A stretch of 64,000 nt of DNA from positions 8,164,270-8,228,269 of the forward strand of contig JAJEKV010000015.1 in assembly GCA_021234155.1 (NCBI GenBank). Reading direction: 5' to 3'. Below the pieces are notes generated by a model, which saw nothing but the letters and a program-made list of their open reading frames with translations, had not been told where the DNA came from and did not search any database. Source of the DNA: Isoetes taiwanensis. Taxonomy: Eukaryota; Streptophyta; Lycopodiopsida; Isoetales; Isoetaceae. The first letter of the stretch is position 1. Each line of letters opens with the position of its first letter. Made by a program: the position numbers and the translations under genes. Shown piece by piece: positions 1-12,362 of this stretch.

Positions 1-1219
1 AATCTGGAGCGATGCATCCAAAGCCCTACTATTTTGCTCTCTTACTTTGTTCCGTCTCCTCTATTCCGGCTTCTCCCTTTGCCTCTACGCTCTTGCAAAA
101 AATGTTGCTATGAAATGCAAAGCAGGCAGGCAACCCGAGGCATAAAACAAGATGCCTAGGAAGGATTTGAGTACTGCCAGAAAAAGTGTCACAAGAGAAA
201 GAACACTAACAATGATGAAGTGATAAGAAAGAATACCAATACTGCTGAACTGATGCAACAGAAGAGAACATGCATGCCAACAACATAGCGATTCTAGAGG
301 TTTTTTTTTTCAAGATTGGCTGATTTTGATGTGGTTCCAAGTACACAGTTGCAACAGGATACATATTTCCAAATAGAACTTCTAAAGTCTGTAGTACAGC
401 CATGGCTTATGGTGTATCAGAGATGAAATTAACTAGGATTAAGATAAGTTTTTGATATTTTTAGTCGTTTGTAAAACCCGGCATAGCCTCCTGATGCATA
501 GTTTTCGTAGAACTGCCACATATTACATTTGTTGGACTCTCAAAATTTTATCCGAATTTAGGGACTGCCACATCATAATTATAGGAGATTTCAAATCGTT
601 TACTTGCAAATGCTCCAGTTATAGTGCATATTGTCTCTTAACAAGGAATACGTTTGATGCTTGTTTATTGTATAGATCTAACACCTCTTTGCTCTATCAG
701 ATTGTGAGCATTTATGGCTACTTCTGATGATTACATTTTCTACGGTGTAGTCTAGAACATGTACTCATATCTGGAGTTAAAGACATTTTTGCAAATTCTC
801 ATTCTATGGTATTATTTGGATAAGAGATGTTCATCTATTAAGCACATTATCACAAATGCTTTTCCAGAATTCTAGTAAACTCCCTGCTACTTATTCTTTT
901 AGAGCATAAAATCTAGCATAGTTGAAAGATACATAATCAAGAAGATTGTAAATCTAATTTGAAGGTACAAACCTAATAAGAAGAGAATATTTCACACATA
1001 ATGAAGGTTGTAAACCCAACTTGAAGTTGTAAACCAATTAAGAAGAGAATAATTGATATTTATGCAATTAGACTAAACTCCTAGCATCATTCTCATTTAC
1101 CTAGAATGAAGCACCGCAAGTTTGAGAACCAGTAAGTGAAGTTGTAGGGCACTTGAGTGAATTTGTAGGGGAAACAACCTTGGCCGCTAAAACATTCTTA
1201 TATACCAACGGGTTGTTAA

Positions 1220-1267
1220 AGAGAAATGTTTGTGGCGACCTAAGGCTGCTGCCATAAATTTCTTGTA
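1220..1267. repeat. Diverged copy of the GAAAT...ATTTC hairpin repeat
   Basis: It aligns with 14884-14930: both begin AGAGAAATGTT, carry a GC-rich core (here GTGGCGACCTAAGGCTGC, with imperfect arms) and end ATAAATTTCTTGTA. The copy at 14.9 kb has the near-perfect palindrome. This one is decayed. Probably a fragment of the same dispersed element. Confidence 0.5.
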
Positions 1268-3290
1268 ACCAATAACCTTTATATACCCGGGAGCTTAGGG
1301 CTCGAATTTAGTGGCTTACCCAACTGGAAAAAATGCCGCCTTCCATGAAAAAAGCTAAGGCCCTTTTTCCACAGCATTCTTATTTTATGGCTATCACATT
1401 TTTATAAAACACCATTTTGGGCTCCATGTAAGCTCCATGTCGTATGTAGGACACTCCCTAAAGAAATCGATTTTCCATTGCTTAAATATAAGACATGTAC
1501 TATTAAGATAGAACGTGTCTTATAATCTGGGGTTTCCACAGACCTGCTGTAATGACCCGTTTCTAGATCTATGGAGCAAAGACCTGCTGCAGCAATCGAC
1601 TTGGAAAAGCTGGAAATCCGACCTGCAAGAGCTTAGTTTTGCAATTTCTTTGAGTTGCAAAGTGACTTACAAGAGCTTCAACCTGCAATAGTAGTTTAAT
1701 CGGAACTTATTTTGAGAATCCTACGGCCAGAATTTGTTTTGAAATTTGTTTCCAGAAGAACCCACAGAAAAAACACGCCAGTTGGGTGATTTTAAACAAG
1801 AAATCTTATAATTTTTTGAACCTGGAAGCTTGATCACCAGAAAAGGGATTTAAAGCTGAGAGCAAGGATCGAAGCTCAGATTTCAGTGTTTCAAGAACCA
1901 ACTGGGAAAATTTGACCAAAATGAATGCAGGAGATTTGAACAATCTAGAACATGTAACTGCAGCAACGGATTCGAACCTGCCTGTATCGTGTACAAAAAA
2001 AGGGGGAAAGAGAGTAGTTGGTACCTTGTAAACTTCGGATGATGCCGACCTGTTTAATGCAACTCCACCTGTTTGATGCTGCACCGGTTTGTGGCATCCA
2101 TTCTGACTTGTGGTGTTCGGGCTTGTGGCGTTCATTCCAGAAGCTTTTTTTGCACACCCTAAATTTTAGGCCAAGAAACCCTCCCATTATATAGGATTAG
2201 ACGACGTGGTGGGGGATTTCCCCGGGAAGAAAATAAGACTTCATAGTTGTACATAATAGTCTTTTAAGTTGTAGTGGAAAGAGCCTGTTTCCCAGATTTT
2301 TTGCAAAAAATAGCCAGAAAATTGCCAATTTTTTTTTTAAGTCGACGAAAATTTTAAAGGATAGTCGGATTTTTCGAGGCCAAACCCCCTTATTTTCGAA
2401 CCATGCTGCAGTTGATCAATGATGACAGGTGTCTGCGCTTCTTCATGGGCAACTGGGTGTATAAGTACTGGTGTGGGCCTCTCGTGAGCCTGGGATTGAC
2501 TTGTTGCTGATAGTGTGCCGCTTTAACGTGTGTCGAACAGACCGCATCCCTTGAGCTTGCGAAGGAAAGTAGCATCTAGGTACAATTTAAGTGCCTTGTG
2601 ATCTTTCTTTGTCCTTACATGTACGCATCTGTTTGTACTGCTTGCCCTTCGGGTGAGTGAGAACCACCGAAGCTTGCTTTGTCCTTCCAAAGGCTTTTTC
2701 GGTTGGGGACCCATCGCCATGGCCAAAGCAAGGTTGGGCAAACGTGTATCACCCATGGCGACACCTTCTGGAAGTAAATGATATGGCGTTCCAATGCAGC
2801 CCGTTGAAGGGGTAGAAAACCTGTATGTATGATGGCTTACTTAATAAAAACCTTTATCCAACATTCGCCAATTTTATTGGCTCCCCTTTTTAACTCGAGC
2901 AAACGGAGGATTGTCCACTGGATTGTCATATGAATTTATCCCACTGCTCTAATGAAGTAAGGAACAAGAAAAATCAAAGAACAAGATCAAGGCATTTATG
3001 TTTCTCCAACAGCACAATACTATAAAGGGCCACCATTTTTTCCTTACTTTCTTAATTATCTAGGTGTAGTTAAGTTACTTCATTCTTTAAAGTTTTCTCT
3101 CTTGTCTATCTCAAATAGGGCTTTACTAATGCTTAAGTAGATGTTTAGGGGTTAAAAAACTTCTAACTAATTTTTAAAACGCTGCATGTTCTTTTTTCCA
3201 TATGAATCTGCTTCTTAGAATCTATAGATTCTTCGTTCGCACATGAATTATCTCTTTCCATATGGATTTGCTTATCTTCTATTACTTTCT

Positions 3291-3385
3291 CTGCTTTCAC
3301 ATAAGGGCATAGATCAACTCCTCTGTATCTTTTCCTTGCTTTTACATAAAAGCATAAATCAACTCTTTTGTAGCATTCTGTATTT
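3291..3385. repeat. Two-copy tandem repeat, about 45 bp
   Basis: Two adjacent units share the pattern GCTTT-ACATAA-AGCATA-ATCAACTC-T-TGTA. They differ by several substitutions, so the duplication is old. No coding potential is visible. Confidence 0.5.
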
Positions 3386-3569
3386 TGTATTCTGTATCTT
3401 TTCCTTTCTGACTTGTTAATAATTCAGTCGATTCTTCAACCTAAATCCATGAACTTCTAGAACAATTAACCCTAGCCGGCTCTTTACTTGCTTTGTTACA
3501 GCATATTTTTTACTTTCTTTGTACCTAACAGATTGTTTAATGATTTTTAGCACTGGATAATAGATCCAA

Positions 3570-3960
3570 ATACATTTTTGGCCCTATGGAACCTTAGCCC
3601 TACATATCTAGTTGCGGGCTGATCAGATCAATCCGGATTTTTTTCGGGCCAGCAATCCAGCCTCTTCTTCTTTCATGAAATCTTCTATTTAGGTTTTCCC
3701 TGCTTGAATTTTTTGCCAAACATATTAAAGTGCAGGTTGCAAAATCCGGCTACATATCCGGCCCTTTAGAATCCTTGGCCCTGTATATCTGACTGCAAAT
3801 GTTCAGATCGGCCCTACTCTTTCGCCGAACTGGTGATTCAACCCTGCTTTCTTCAAATATTCTTGTCGTGGCCCTCCAGATCCGGCCCTGTATGGTTTAG
3901 CCCTGCATATCTGGCTGCAGGCTGATCAATCGGCCTTGCTGTTTCGTTGGGCAGGTAGTT
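3570..3960. repeat. Degenerate GGCCCT-containing tandem repeat, about 3 units
   Basis: Three loose units share GGCCCT...CCTTAGCCCT(A/G)(C/T)ATATCT-G-TGC followed by a GATCA-TC-G segment. They begin near 3580, 3757 and 3870. Unit lengths are irregular, so this is an old local duplication and not a satellite. Confidence 0.45.
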
Positions 3961-4284
3961 CAACTGATTCGGCCATTTTCTTTAGGCTAACTTTATCACT
4001 TTGGATAAGATGAGGGTTTTTTAGGAATACGACTATAAATTTTCTTCTTCTTTAGATTTTTTGCTAGCCATTTTTTTTTCCTTCTATTTTTATCTCCCTG
4101 TTTTATGATCTCGCCTTAGCCTTGTCCATAGATTTTTCCTTCGATGCTTTAAAAGGCAAAAGTTTCCTTTTATTTGATACGGGGATATTTCATATATTTT
4201 TTAGCTATCCCCTAACATTAGGATTCACTCCCGGCAACACAGAGGTCTACAAAGAAACAGAAGTGCACAGCTGCCGGATTGATC

Positions 4285-4574
4285 TGCCTTATCTACCTCC
4301 AAGCCGGAACCTAAAATCCGGAACCTAAAATTCGAACTACAAGATCATCCGGACTATTGCCACGGGCGCAACCCTAAAATAAAACCAAAACCGGAGGAAT
4401 GCAAAAAATCGAGGCATGCAAAACCAGAGCCATCTCGAGAAGAATCCCGGGCAGAAGTTGAACCCCGAACCCAAACCATTCAAGAAGCATCCAAGCAAGC
4501 ATCCTGGGCAATCGGACAAGCATCCGGGCAACAGGATTTGCCATCAATGGGATATGCCCATCCGCCGCCCTATC
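4285..4574 (+). pseudogene. Open frame cut by the element 1 insertion
   Basis: From just after a TGA near 4282 one frame stays open through the insertion site of element 1. The inferred peptide is rich in K, P, E, Q and S, with motifs such as AIGQASGQQ and HPPPY. Removing element 1 and one TSD copy lets the frame run on for about 12 codons, through TLNWDLRL, to the A20 tract at 12343 and then a stop. I do not recognise the protein. The poly(A) tract just downstream suggests the host sequence may have been a retroposed copy. It may also be chance, since there is no domain and no clear start. Confidence 0.3.
4566..4574. repeat. Left 9-bp target-site duplication of element 1
   Basis: CGCCCTATC lies immediately outside the left terminus and is identical to 12302-12310. 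A 9-bp duplication is the usual signature of Mutator-like transposition. Confidence 0.9.
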
Positions 4575-5137
4575 GCCTCTCAAGATACTTTACCCCTGGA
4601 TTCGGGATCCCGGAAGCGATCCTGCCCTCAGGAATCCCGGGCGTTCTCGACGGGATCCGCTCGGGGACCCCCGCTTCCCCAGACCGACACATGCACGATT
4701 CGCCGTCGATCCGGGCCGTCCGAAACCCCGTCGAATCTCGGCCGTCATGAGAGATCCTCCTGGGATCCACGCTCGTGATCCTCCTCCGGATCACGAGGGA
4801 TCGGGTGATATCCTCTCTGATATCGCGTGTTGATCCCTCTCCGGATCACGTGGGGCTGGTCGATATCCTCTCCCGAGATCGGACGGGTGATCCCTCTCGG
4901 ATCACGCAGCTGATGATCCCCCTCCCGGATCACGAGGGGCTGGTCGATTTCCTCTCCGAGAGTCACCGTGGGTGATCCTCCGGATCACGAGGTCCGGGTC
5001 GATATCCTCTCCCGGAGAGCCGGGGTGATCCCCTCCTCCCAGGGATCACGAGGGATCCTCTCCGGTCGTGATCCTCTCCGAGGAGAATATCACCGTCAGG
5101 TGATCCCTCCTCAGGGATCACATCCATCCGCGAGGGG
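4575..5137 (+). repeat. Left terminal inverted repeat of element 1
   Basis: About 560 bp that aligns in inverse orientation with 11817-12301, from the extreme terminus to the shared GATCACATCCATS motif. The inner two thirds is a run of GGATCACGAGG, GGTCGATATCCTCTCC and GTGATCCCTCC modules, each a short palindrome around GATC. It is far more GC-rich than flanking DNA. Confidence 0.85.
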
Positions 5138-5639
5138 ACGGTGGTATCATCAGTAGCGATCCCTCGGGATCACCTCCGTGATCGTATCACGTTGATCCTT
5201 GGATCAGCACGTTGATTCCTCGAGGCGGTATATGAAAGCGTATGGGCGTTGGAGATTGAAGCGTAGGACCCACCCAACGGTCCAGGTTTGAACTTGCCAG
5301 CCCATGCACGGACTGGCCACTCGAATGAGGACGTGTAGGTTCTGAGACCATCCTCCGGGATCACTCCTGAGTACGTTGTTTCTCTGGTTTCTCTCTGCTG
5401 CATGTCGAAGTAGCCTGGTAGAGGAGCGGAATGCATGGGCATGGACGAACTAGAGGAGAAGAGAGAAGAGGTAATCGATTACTAAGTCATTTCAATGAAG
5501 AGACATGCATTCCCATTTATATTTTGAGTATTTTTCTACAGCTAAGGGCTGAAATACAGCCCGAATCACCTCCAAATGGGTTGTTTGATCATGGCAATCT
5601 CCATTGGTATCCCCAAGAGCATCGGTACCTACTATTCAA

Positions 5640-8256
5640 GGGGGTGGAGGATCTTTATTTGTGGACTGCTACATCCACACCATAGGGTTCAAGATTTTAT
5701 TCTTGGGGAGCGAAGAATTCCAAGCACCTTGCAACTTCTATCTCGAGAGTTCGAGGTGAGAGAGTGTTAAAAGACCCTACAAAGATTCCTACTTGACCTT
5801 GAAGAGGTATAGACATTGTTAGATTCATGTGTTTTAATTGGAAATCATCATTGAGTGAACCAAGAAGTTATTGTGTTTGCTTGAAGTTATTTTGATTCAT
5901 TTGAAGTGGTTCTTTTAGAATTACACTTAGGTCTACATTAACTTGTATTTGCATAATACAGATATTGGTGTTCATATGGACCTCAAGACATGACAGCAAA
6001 CACTCATGTGGTTGAGGATGGACCAATCCCCACGGGTAGACGCAGAGAAAAAGGGGTTGGGAGGGGAGAGGGTGTACGTAGGGGCTGCCAGTGCCATTTC
6101 ACAATCAGGCAACTCTATCTCCTTCCAGAATTTTCACATATCACTTATTATGGTTTTGATCACAAGAATATCCAAGGTTTGCCTTGCCATGGTAAGTCCA
6201 TTGACCCTCGGCAAGGGATTAAGTTCAAGTTAGCACCCTGGATCTCACAAGAATTGAAGGATTGGGTCCGAGAAAAGCTTGTGCAATGGCACACTCCACG
6301 TAGTGTCATGAATATGCATGAAGAGAGATGGAGATTGAAGCGTGATGTGCATGGAACTGAAAGCATGTGTAGGGATGATGTGCTCAAAATTCGGGACGTA
6401 TACAATGTTGAGAAGGGAGTTGTTCGTAACACATGGAAGCTGCATGATGATCTTCCAACTAGCATCTATATGTGGGTTCAACAACACCAAGATTCAGTGT
6501 TCATGTATGAGCAAGGAGACTTGTTTCAGTTAGGAGTTATGACTCCAATCCAAAGGGAGTCCATGTTGAGATTTGGTAAGAATGGAGCCATTTGCATGGA
6601 CTCTACCTTCAAAACAAATGACAAGAGGTATGATTTTTCTTGAACCTTCATTTTGTATATTGATTTATTGGGTATGTATTTTTGTGCAGGTTCTATCTTT
6701 TCACACTCATCGCCTTTGATGAGTATTCCAATGGTTTGCCATTGGCTTACGTTCTAACCAATTCTCAAGAGAGTGGAGCTATAACAAAGTGGATGCAAGC
6801 ACTAAAGGAATCCTTATGCCAAGATGATCCTGAATGGCAACCTTCTTGCATCATTACGGATGATGCCCATCTTTGAGATAAAGTCACAAAAGAATGTAAG
6901 TTGTTGAAACTTAATCCTTGGTTGTGATTCCATATGTACTCACCTTGGTTATTTTTGTAGGTTTTCCCTAATGTACCGTGCAAATATGCATTTGGCACGT
7001 GAGGAGGGCATGGATTAAATGGTTGCGTAAGAATGTGAAGAACAAGGTGCATCAAACGAGTTGTTCAAGGAGCTTGGTTACATTATGTGCGAGGACGAGA
7101 AGGCCCTCTTGGAGACAATGAGTATGGAGAGAAGAGTACGGGGAAGCTGTGAGGAAAGAGGCCACCGTGAAATTGGAAGAGTTAGTGAAGAAGTATCCTC
7201 AATACCCTAAGGCGGGCAGCCTACATGAGTAAGGAGTGGACTAAAAACATTTGTCAATGGGTGTTGGCTACAAGGATGTACCCTCACTCTAACCAAGAGA
7301 CAAATGCTGCCATAGAGGCATGGCATTGTGCCTTGAAGAGGCGCCTGGCATTTCTAAGCGTGCACCGAGGGAAGGAGGATTGATTGGCTGCTCTACATCC
7401 TAACCAATACGCGGGAGACACACATGACATACATCGTATAGTTCCTACACATGTAATCCTTCTCTCTAGCCTTTGTGTTTATATGATTCCTTTGTGTTGT
7501 AGGTCCATGAAGGAAGCGGGCTTTGTAAGTAAACACATCCCGGGAGGAGATAATAGAGTCGCCATACGTGGTGCAAGGAAGATTGTCTTGATGAACAAGT
7601 CACATTCACCAACCCGAGGAAGGTGAGGCCCGAAGTGCAAAGCGAACGTACTCTAGGGCTAGGTCCTTACTTTGTGAACGGGGCACACAAGAATTGGGCA
7701 TGCTGTGACTGCCCTTGGGGAGCCAAGGGCAACTTGTGTAAACACCAGGTTAAGGTTATGCAATTGCTGGGAAACTACAGAGATCGGGATCTTTTACATG
7801 TGCTTGGTTCCCAATATGGGACAATTCTTTGGGGGCATGGACCAGATTGAGGCCATGTGAGGAGATAGTTCCATGGGAGGGAAACCCATGTGAAGATGTG
7901 GCCGACATTGTATGCTTGGGAGAGGAGTCTCTCTCCCAAATGGAGAGAAGGTTTAACTTGGATAAGACTGTGCATCCTTACAAGAAGTAATTGCTAGAGT
8001 GGTGTCAAGGGCAAAAAAGATCCTAGCATGCTTGTTGCCACTGATTCTCTTATGAGACAACTTCGACACTAGGCTAGAGAGAATGAATGATGTTGGGGGG
8101 ACCAACATGGTAGCCATAACAAGTCTCCCCACCTTGGCAATTGAAGAGAAGTGTGGAAATAGTTTGGTGGGGCTCAAGCCTTTGATAGAGCTTGGGAGCA
8201 GGGAAGGACAAGGAAAGCAAGAAGACCTGGGAGCAAGTTGAGATGGAGGGATATTG
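5640..8256 (+). pseudogene. MULE transposase (DDE plus SWIM zinc finger), element 1 copy
   Basis: This is the remnant of a transposase that would cut and join the element ends. Exons are inferred by comparison with element 2: an upstream exon encoding DFILGERR (to about 5808), then 5962-6627 (RYWCSYGPQD..., the longest open part), 6690-6895, 6961 to about 7440, and about 7501-8256, with GT-AG borders conserved in both copies. Catalytic candidates are Asp in ICMDSTFKTN (6599-6601), Asp in IITDDA (6859-6864) and Glu in TNAAIEAWH (7315-7317). The SWIM finger is CCDCPWGAKGNLCKH (about 7703-7746). Decay is clear: a stop after ITDDAHL, where element 2 has DDADAEIKA; a frame break in the VFPNV...WHVRRAW region; and TGA at 7381. 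It is related to MULE and FAR1-like transposases by this motif order. Confidence 0.85.
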
Positions 8257-8394
8257 TAAGTATTCAGTTAGGAGAACATGTTAAGTCATTTATGAGTTTA
8301 CTTTCAATTGTTCTCACTACATACGATAACTTAGGGGGCAGCATAACTCATTTTAAAAAATCAAACCATTGAGGTTAAATTGGGACATTTAAGA

Positions 8395-8820
8395 ATCCGG
8401 ACGTGTGATCCGGGAGGTGGGGATCACGGCATCTACAAAAGAATATGCCTTAATATCGAAAATAGTAACCATACCATTGAAATTAAATAATGCTTTTTCG
8501 GGCGTGATGAGGAGGTGGGGATCACACGGCATCTGTAAGAATATGCCTTAATATCGAAAACTTAAATAACCATACCATTGAAATTAAATAATGCTTTTTT
8601 AGCGGACGTGTGATCCCGGAGGTGGGGATCCCCATTAATTATGTTGTGATCCCGGAGGAGGGGATCATCCGGCATCTACAACGAATATCCCTTAATATCG
8701 AAAATAATATCCATACCATTGAAATTAAATAATGTTTTTTCTGATCGGGCGTGTGATCCCGGAGGAGGGAATCCCCAATTATAATGTTGTGATCCCGGAG
8801 GCGGGGATCACAACATAATT
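8395..8820. repeat. Internal tandem array of GATC palindromes, element 1
   Basis: About four units of 100-145 bp alternate a GTGTGATCCCGGAGGTGGGG ATCAC palindrome with the spacer AAGAATATGCCTTAATATCG followed by CCATACCATTGAAATTAAATAATG. It sits just after the transposase, as the larger array does in element 2. The palindrome is of the same kind as those in the TIRs. Confidence 0.8.
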
Positions 8821-8999
8821 ATCAAGGACATTGACACATTGACCAATATTTCACATTGACCAATATTTCCGAAATTGTCTCATATTCCACATTGACCAAT
8901 ATTTCACAAAAGTTAAGTTCATTTCTTATATTCATATGTGCATACGGTTTACTCAAATTACATTCAAATATCAGATTAGATCCATTGTTATTTTCGAGG

Positions 9000-11000
9000 G
9001 GCCATTTAACAGTGGGGCGGGTGGCTGGGCCGAGAGAAGCGTCAAGACGCCTTGGGCAAATAGAAAGTGGATTTCCTTGGGCTAGGCGGTCCTCAATTTA
9101 CGCCAAAGCGTAATGAAACACTGGGGTATTGTCTATCTCTTCCTGCGGAACCAATCCGGGGTAATGACAACACGAAAAGAACAATGAAAAGTGACAATTA
9201 CGAAAAGTGACAATTCTTAAGTCATTAATTGTGATTTACGATCTTTGGTCTTTGCAAACATCTGAATAAATCTATTCACATAATTTACCACATATACACC
9301 ACAATCTTGGGCTGTTATGTTTGGGGAGCATCCATCGGTATGCAAGGAGCATTGTGAAGTGCTGATTTCTCGTGCTTCCACCTCTTGAATAGGTCACTCA
9401 AGAACACGGAAATGTAATCGAGTTCAATCCCTAAAATAAGAACCTAATTACCTATCTTTGAAACCATAAATATGTGTACAAATGAAATAACTCACAAAGT
9501 TATGAAGCCTCGAACATCGCATCTGAGGGATCATAAGAATCAAAGTGCAAAAATGCAGGCGGGGGCTTGTTTGTTCAGGCATGCCAATTGATCAACAACT
9601 AATATAAGCGGGCTCCAATGGCCACTGCGGTTCGATAAAACTAATCACCATACAATTAAAAATGAAGGGGATCTTTTAACTTCCTGGCGAATGTTACCTT
9701 GCATTAACAGGGAATGTAGTAGTCTTGAACATGCTGAATTCTCCATTGAGCGACTTTGGCCAAGCGGTGATGATGGCGGGATCAACTTTGCAAATTGGTC
9801 ATATGCCCCGCCTAAAACTGTCTTGCTTCCACTTAGAAATAATCGAGAATGCGGCGGGTGAACCATTACATGGTGACATCTCTTACGAATAGGAATCGAA
9901 TGGACAAGTACCGAGGAGAGGATATTGCAAATTAAAAGAGAATTCCAATTGTTTGAGCAAAAAAGTGAACTGTAGTAGCAAAATTACACTCACAATAAAA
10001 AGCTCCAATGCGATTCGGCATCCACCTCGCATGCCAAATCTCAGGAGGCCACTTGGAATTGTTTGGAATTTTTGGGCCTGGGCCTCCGGTGATGAAGAAC
10101 TCCCGGATTGCGATTTGCTGCCCACCTTAAGTAGCGGACTCTCCACAACAATTGGATATGTCAATGTGAAATTAAAGGTCCATCTCTCTGTTCGCGGACC
10201 TCTACGGTAGGGCGAGAACAGCAATGTGAAAGGAGGGATCTATGCAATACAAATAATGAAATCTTATCCTGCTGGGTTTTATCTTTGGAATCAGCAGGCT
10301 CCCTCTTAGTCATCGGGCTCGGATTCTTCAGCAATAATATGATTGGGAACCATGGTAGCAATTCTCGCCGGGCCTTAGTAAACCGGCTTCAATGGTGCAT
10401 CCGGAACGATGTGGTGTCCTCCTTTTTAACTTTTGGGGAGATTTCAGATTATCATCTGCGGCCACTGAATTGCGTGATCAATGCGTCTGCGTCCACTTGG
10501 GCCTGCTTTCGGAATCCCCATTTAGGGTTGGTGACCAAATTTCCGACTTCGGTGACCCCATTGCCATGGCTCAGAGCAATTAGAGCCAATTTCCTTTATT
10601 TGCTTCTCACGGGATTGAGCTCACGTGCTTTCTTTTTCTCGAACACGCAAATTGATGAAATCAGCATTTCGCCCTTGAGGGTAGAAGCAATCAATATCTA
10701 TCGTTGATCTGCCAATCTCACGCTGCGGCTTCGTCTAGTCCTTTGAAGTTTCTGGTCAAGTTATGGGCGTACCGAAATCGGATCACAAGATCGAGCCACA
10801 CTATCTTCCCATAGTCCCTCTTCTTGGATTCACCCTTCTTTTTGTTGCGGGGAATCCGACCCCTTAGACATCGGGGAGCTTGAAATTCTCATAAATGCGG
10901 TGTGCCACGAACCTATGATTTTCTAAATCAACCTTCTGCGTAGCTCTTATGTGAGGCGTCTACACAGCACCTCCATCCCAGACCAGGCCGATCATCTGGT
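9000..11000 (-). pseudogene. Ulp1-like cysteine protease (C48) gene carried by element 1
   Basis: Read leftward, the catalytic core of a SUMO/ubiquitin-like protease is visible in pieces. The His motif GHWSPLILVVD is near 9580-9625, the Asp motif HFDSYDPSDA near 9515-9545, and the Cys motif QDCGVYVVNYVNRF near 9270-9310. An intron with donor GTGAGT lies between the Asp and Cys parts at about 9493, as in element 2. The Asp and Cys motifs are out of frame with their upstream parts, so this copy is broken. Farther 5', the stretch TYPIVVESPLLKVGSK (about 10110-10170) and IYENFKLPDV (about 10870-10910) are shared with element 2. Ulp1-family genes in MULEs are known from angiosperms. Whether this one ever deconjugated SUMO is unknown. 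End points are approximate. Confidence 0.8.
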
Positions 11001-11816
11001 AGTCTGGGGCTCTTCATTGGGTGCTCAAAAATCTTCCTATCAACATCGCCATCCCCTTGAGCCCCATGAATATCCTCCGCCAATGAGCCTCAGCGGAGGC
11101 TGGATTTACTCTGGGGGGCTCGACAAATTTGTCCGGATCGGGCTTTTTTGACCTTTTTCTTCTCTTTGGAAGGGGATTCCACCTCACGATATCGATTCAA
11201 ACCCGACTATATCTCGAAACATTCGGTAACTTAAGAGAATTTGCAGCCATCATCTCCGGGCACCTGGGTTCTCATTTATGGAGGTATTCAAGCTTATTTC
11301 CAGGTTACAGTCACCGTCCATCCGCAAGGACAGGCAAGAAAACGTTAAAAAACAAAGCAAAGGTTAAAAATGAAGAAACCGGATTCCACCGAGGTCTATT
11401 CGGGGATTTTTTACCTTAAACAAGTGAAAGTAACTCTGGCTTAGCCGTTATCGAGAACCACGGCTGACTCTGGCTGCCTGAAACCGGACCCTCTCCTCTC
11501 TAAAATGGCGCAGGTCGTGTTCGCCCTCCTAAAATTGCACTCCGCAGAGTGGGAATTCCCCTCCTCGGAATCACTTGTCCGTGGCAGACATTATTGGCAA
11601 CGCACGGCGTAATAACTCAGTCGTCCAGCCTTAAATTTGAAAGGCCCGCTTGGATGCTACCACGCGGGACGGCTCAGAATTGCGGGGCGTGATTCCGAGG
11701 GCGGGATAACCGACGGTCACGATTTGACGACCCACGTGGCATCGTGGCATCGTGGCAAGGCGGTCACGCGTCGGGCGGATACTTGGGGGTGGGGGTGATC
11801 CGGAGAATGGGATCAC

Positions 11817-12301
11817 AACCCTGCCATGGATGTGATCCGGAGAGGGGATCACCACGGGCCGATCTCGGGGAGAGTATATCGACCAGTCCCTCGTGATCGT
11901 GAGGAGGTGGGGATCACCACGGCCGATATCGGAGAGGATATCGACCGGGACCTCGTGATCCGGAGGTGGGGATCACCACGCCCATATCGGGAGAGGATAT
12001 CGACCTAGCCCTCGTGATCCCGGAGGAGGGATCACCACGTGATCCCGATATCGTGTGGGAGAGGATATCGACCGGGGCCCGCCGTGATCCGGAGGAGGGA
12101 TCAGCGGATCCGTGAGGAGGATCTCTCTGGGGCGGCGGAGATCTGACGGGGTTTCGGACGGCCGGATCGACCGACAGGTAACGTGCATGTGTCGACGGAA
12201 AGCAGGGTCCCCGGCGGATCCCGTCGAGAACGCCTGGGATTGGGAGGAGCGGGATCTCTAGCTCCGGGATCCCCGAATCCAGGGTAGAAATATCTTGAGC
12301 C
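11817..12301 (-). repeat. Right terminal inverted repeat of element 1
   Basis: Reverse complement counterpart of the left end. Successive units of GATCC-GGAGG-GGGATCACCAC and GGAGAGGATATCGACC are followed by a non-repetitive terminal 170 bp that matches the left end base by base in blocks. It terminates in TATCTTGAGCC. Confidence 0.85.
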
Positions 12302-12310
12302 CGCCCTATC
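12302..12310. repeat. Right 9-bp target-site duplication of element 1
   Basis: CGCCCTATC, identical to 4566-4574. Confidence 0.9.
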
Positions 12311-12342
12311 CCACGGAGACCCTAAATTGGGACCTTCGTCTC

Positions 12343-12362
12343 AAAAAAAAAAAAAAAAAAAA
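12343..12362 (+). repeat. A20 tract
   Basis: Twenty consecutive A residues follow GACCTTCGTCTC, 33 bp outside element 1. This is consistent with the 3' end of a retroposed sequence whose body lay left of element 1 before the insertion. Confidence 0.5.

Larger units (their letters stand above)
1..4284. other. AT-rich intergenic DNA, no gene recognised
   Basis: No open frame here looks like a known protein on either strand; the longest frames are about 110 codons or less and lack any motif. The stretch holds a copy of a hairpin-related repeat (1220-1267) and two short degenerate tandem repeats (3291-3385 and 3570-3960), listed separately. The minus frame at 2523-2756 looks somewhat protein-like but matches nothing I can name. 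Confidence 0.6.
4575..12301. mobile_element. Element 1: 7.7-kb Mutator-like element carrying transposase and Ulp1-like gene
   Basis: The ends are inverted copies: the left reads GCCTCTCAAGATACTTTACC, and the reverse complement of the right reads GGCTCAAGATATTTCTACCC. Both continue as CTGGATTCGGG...GATCCCGG and GTTCTCGACGGGATCCGC. Exact 9-bp direct repeats flank it. Inside, in order, are a rightward DDE/SWIM transposase remnant, a short GATC-palindrome array and a leftward Ulp1-like protease remnant. Long TIRs plus a 9-bp TSD plus this transposase type define a MULE. Known Ulp1-carrying MULEs (the Kaonashi/KI-MULE type of angiosperms) are the closest precedent by gene content. Both genes are broken, so the copy is not autonomous as it stands. 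Confidence 0.93.

Noticed and set aside
2523-2756. Minus frame with DHKALKLYLDATFLRKLKG as a retroelement fragment
   Set aside because: Resembles no RT, RNase H or integrase motif closely enough to call.
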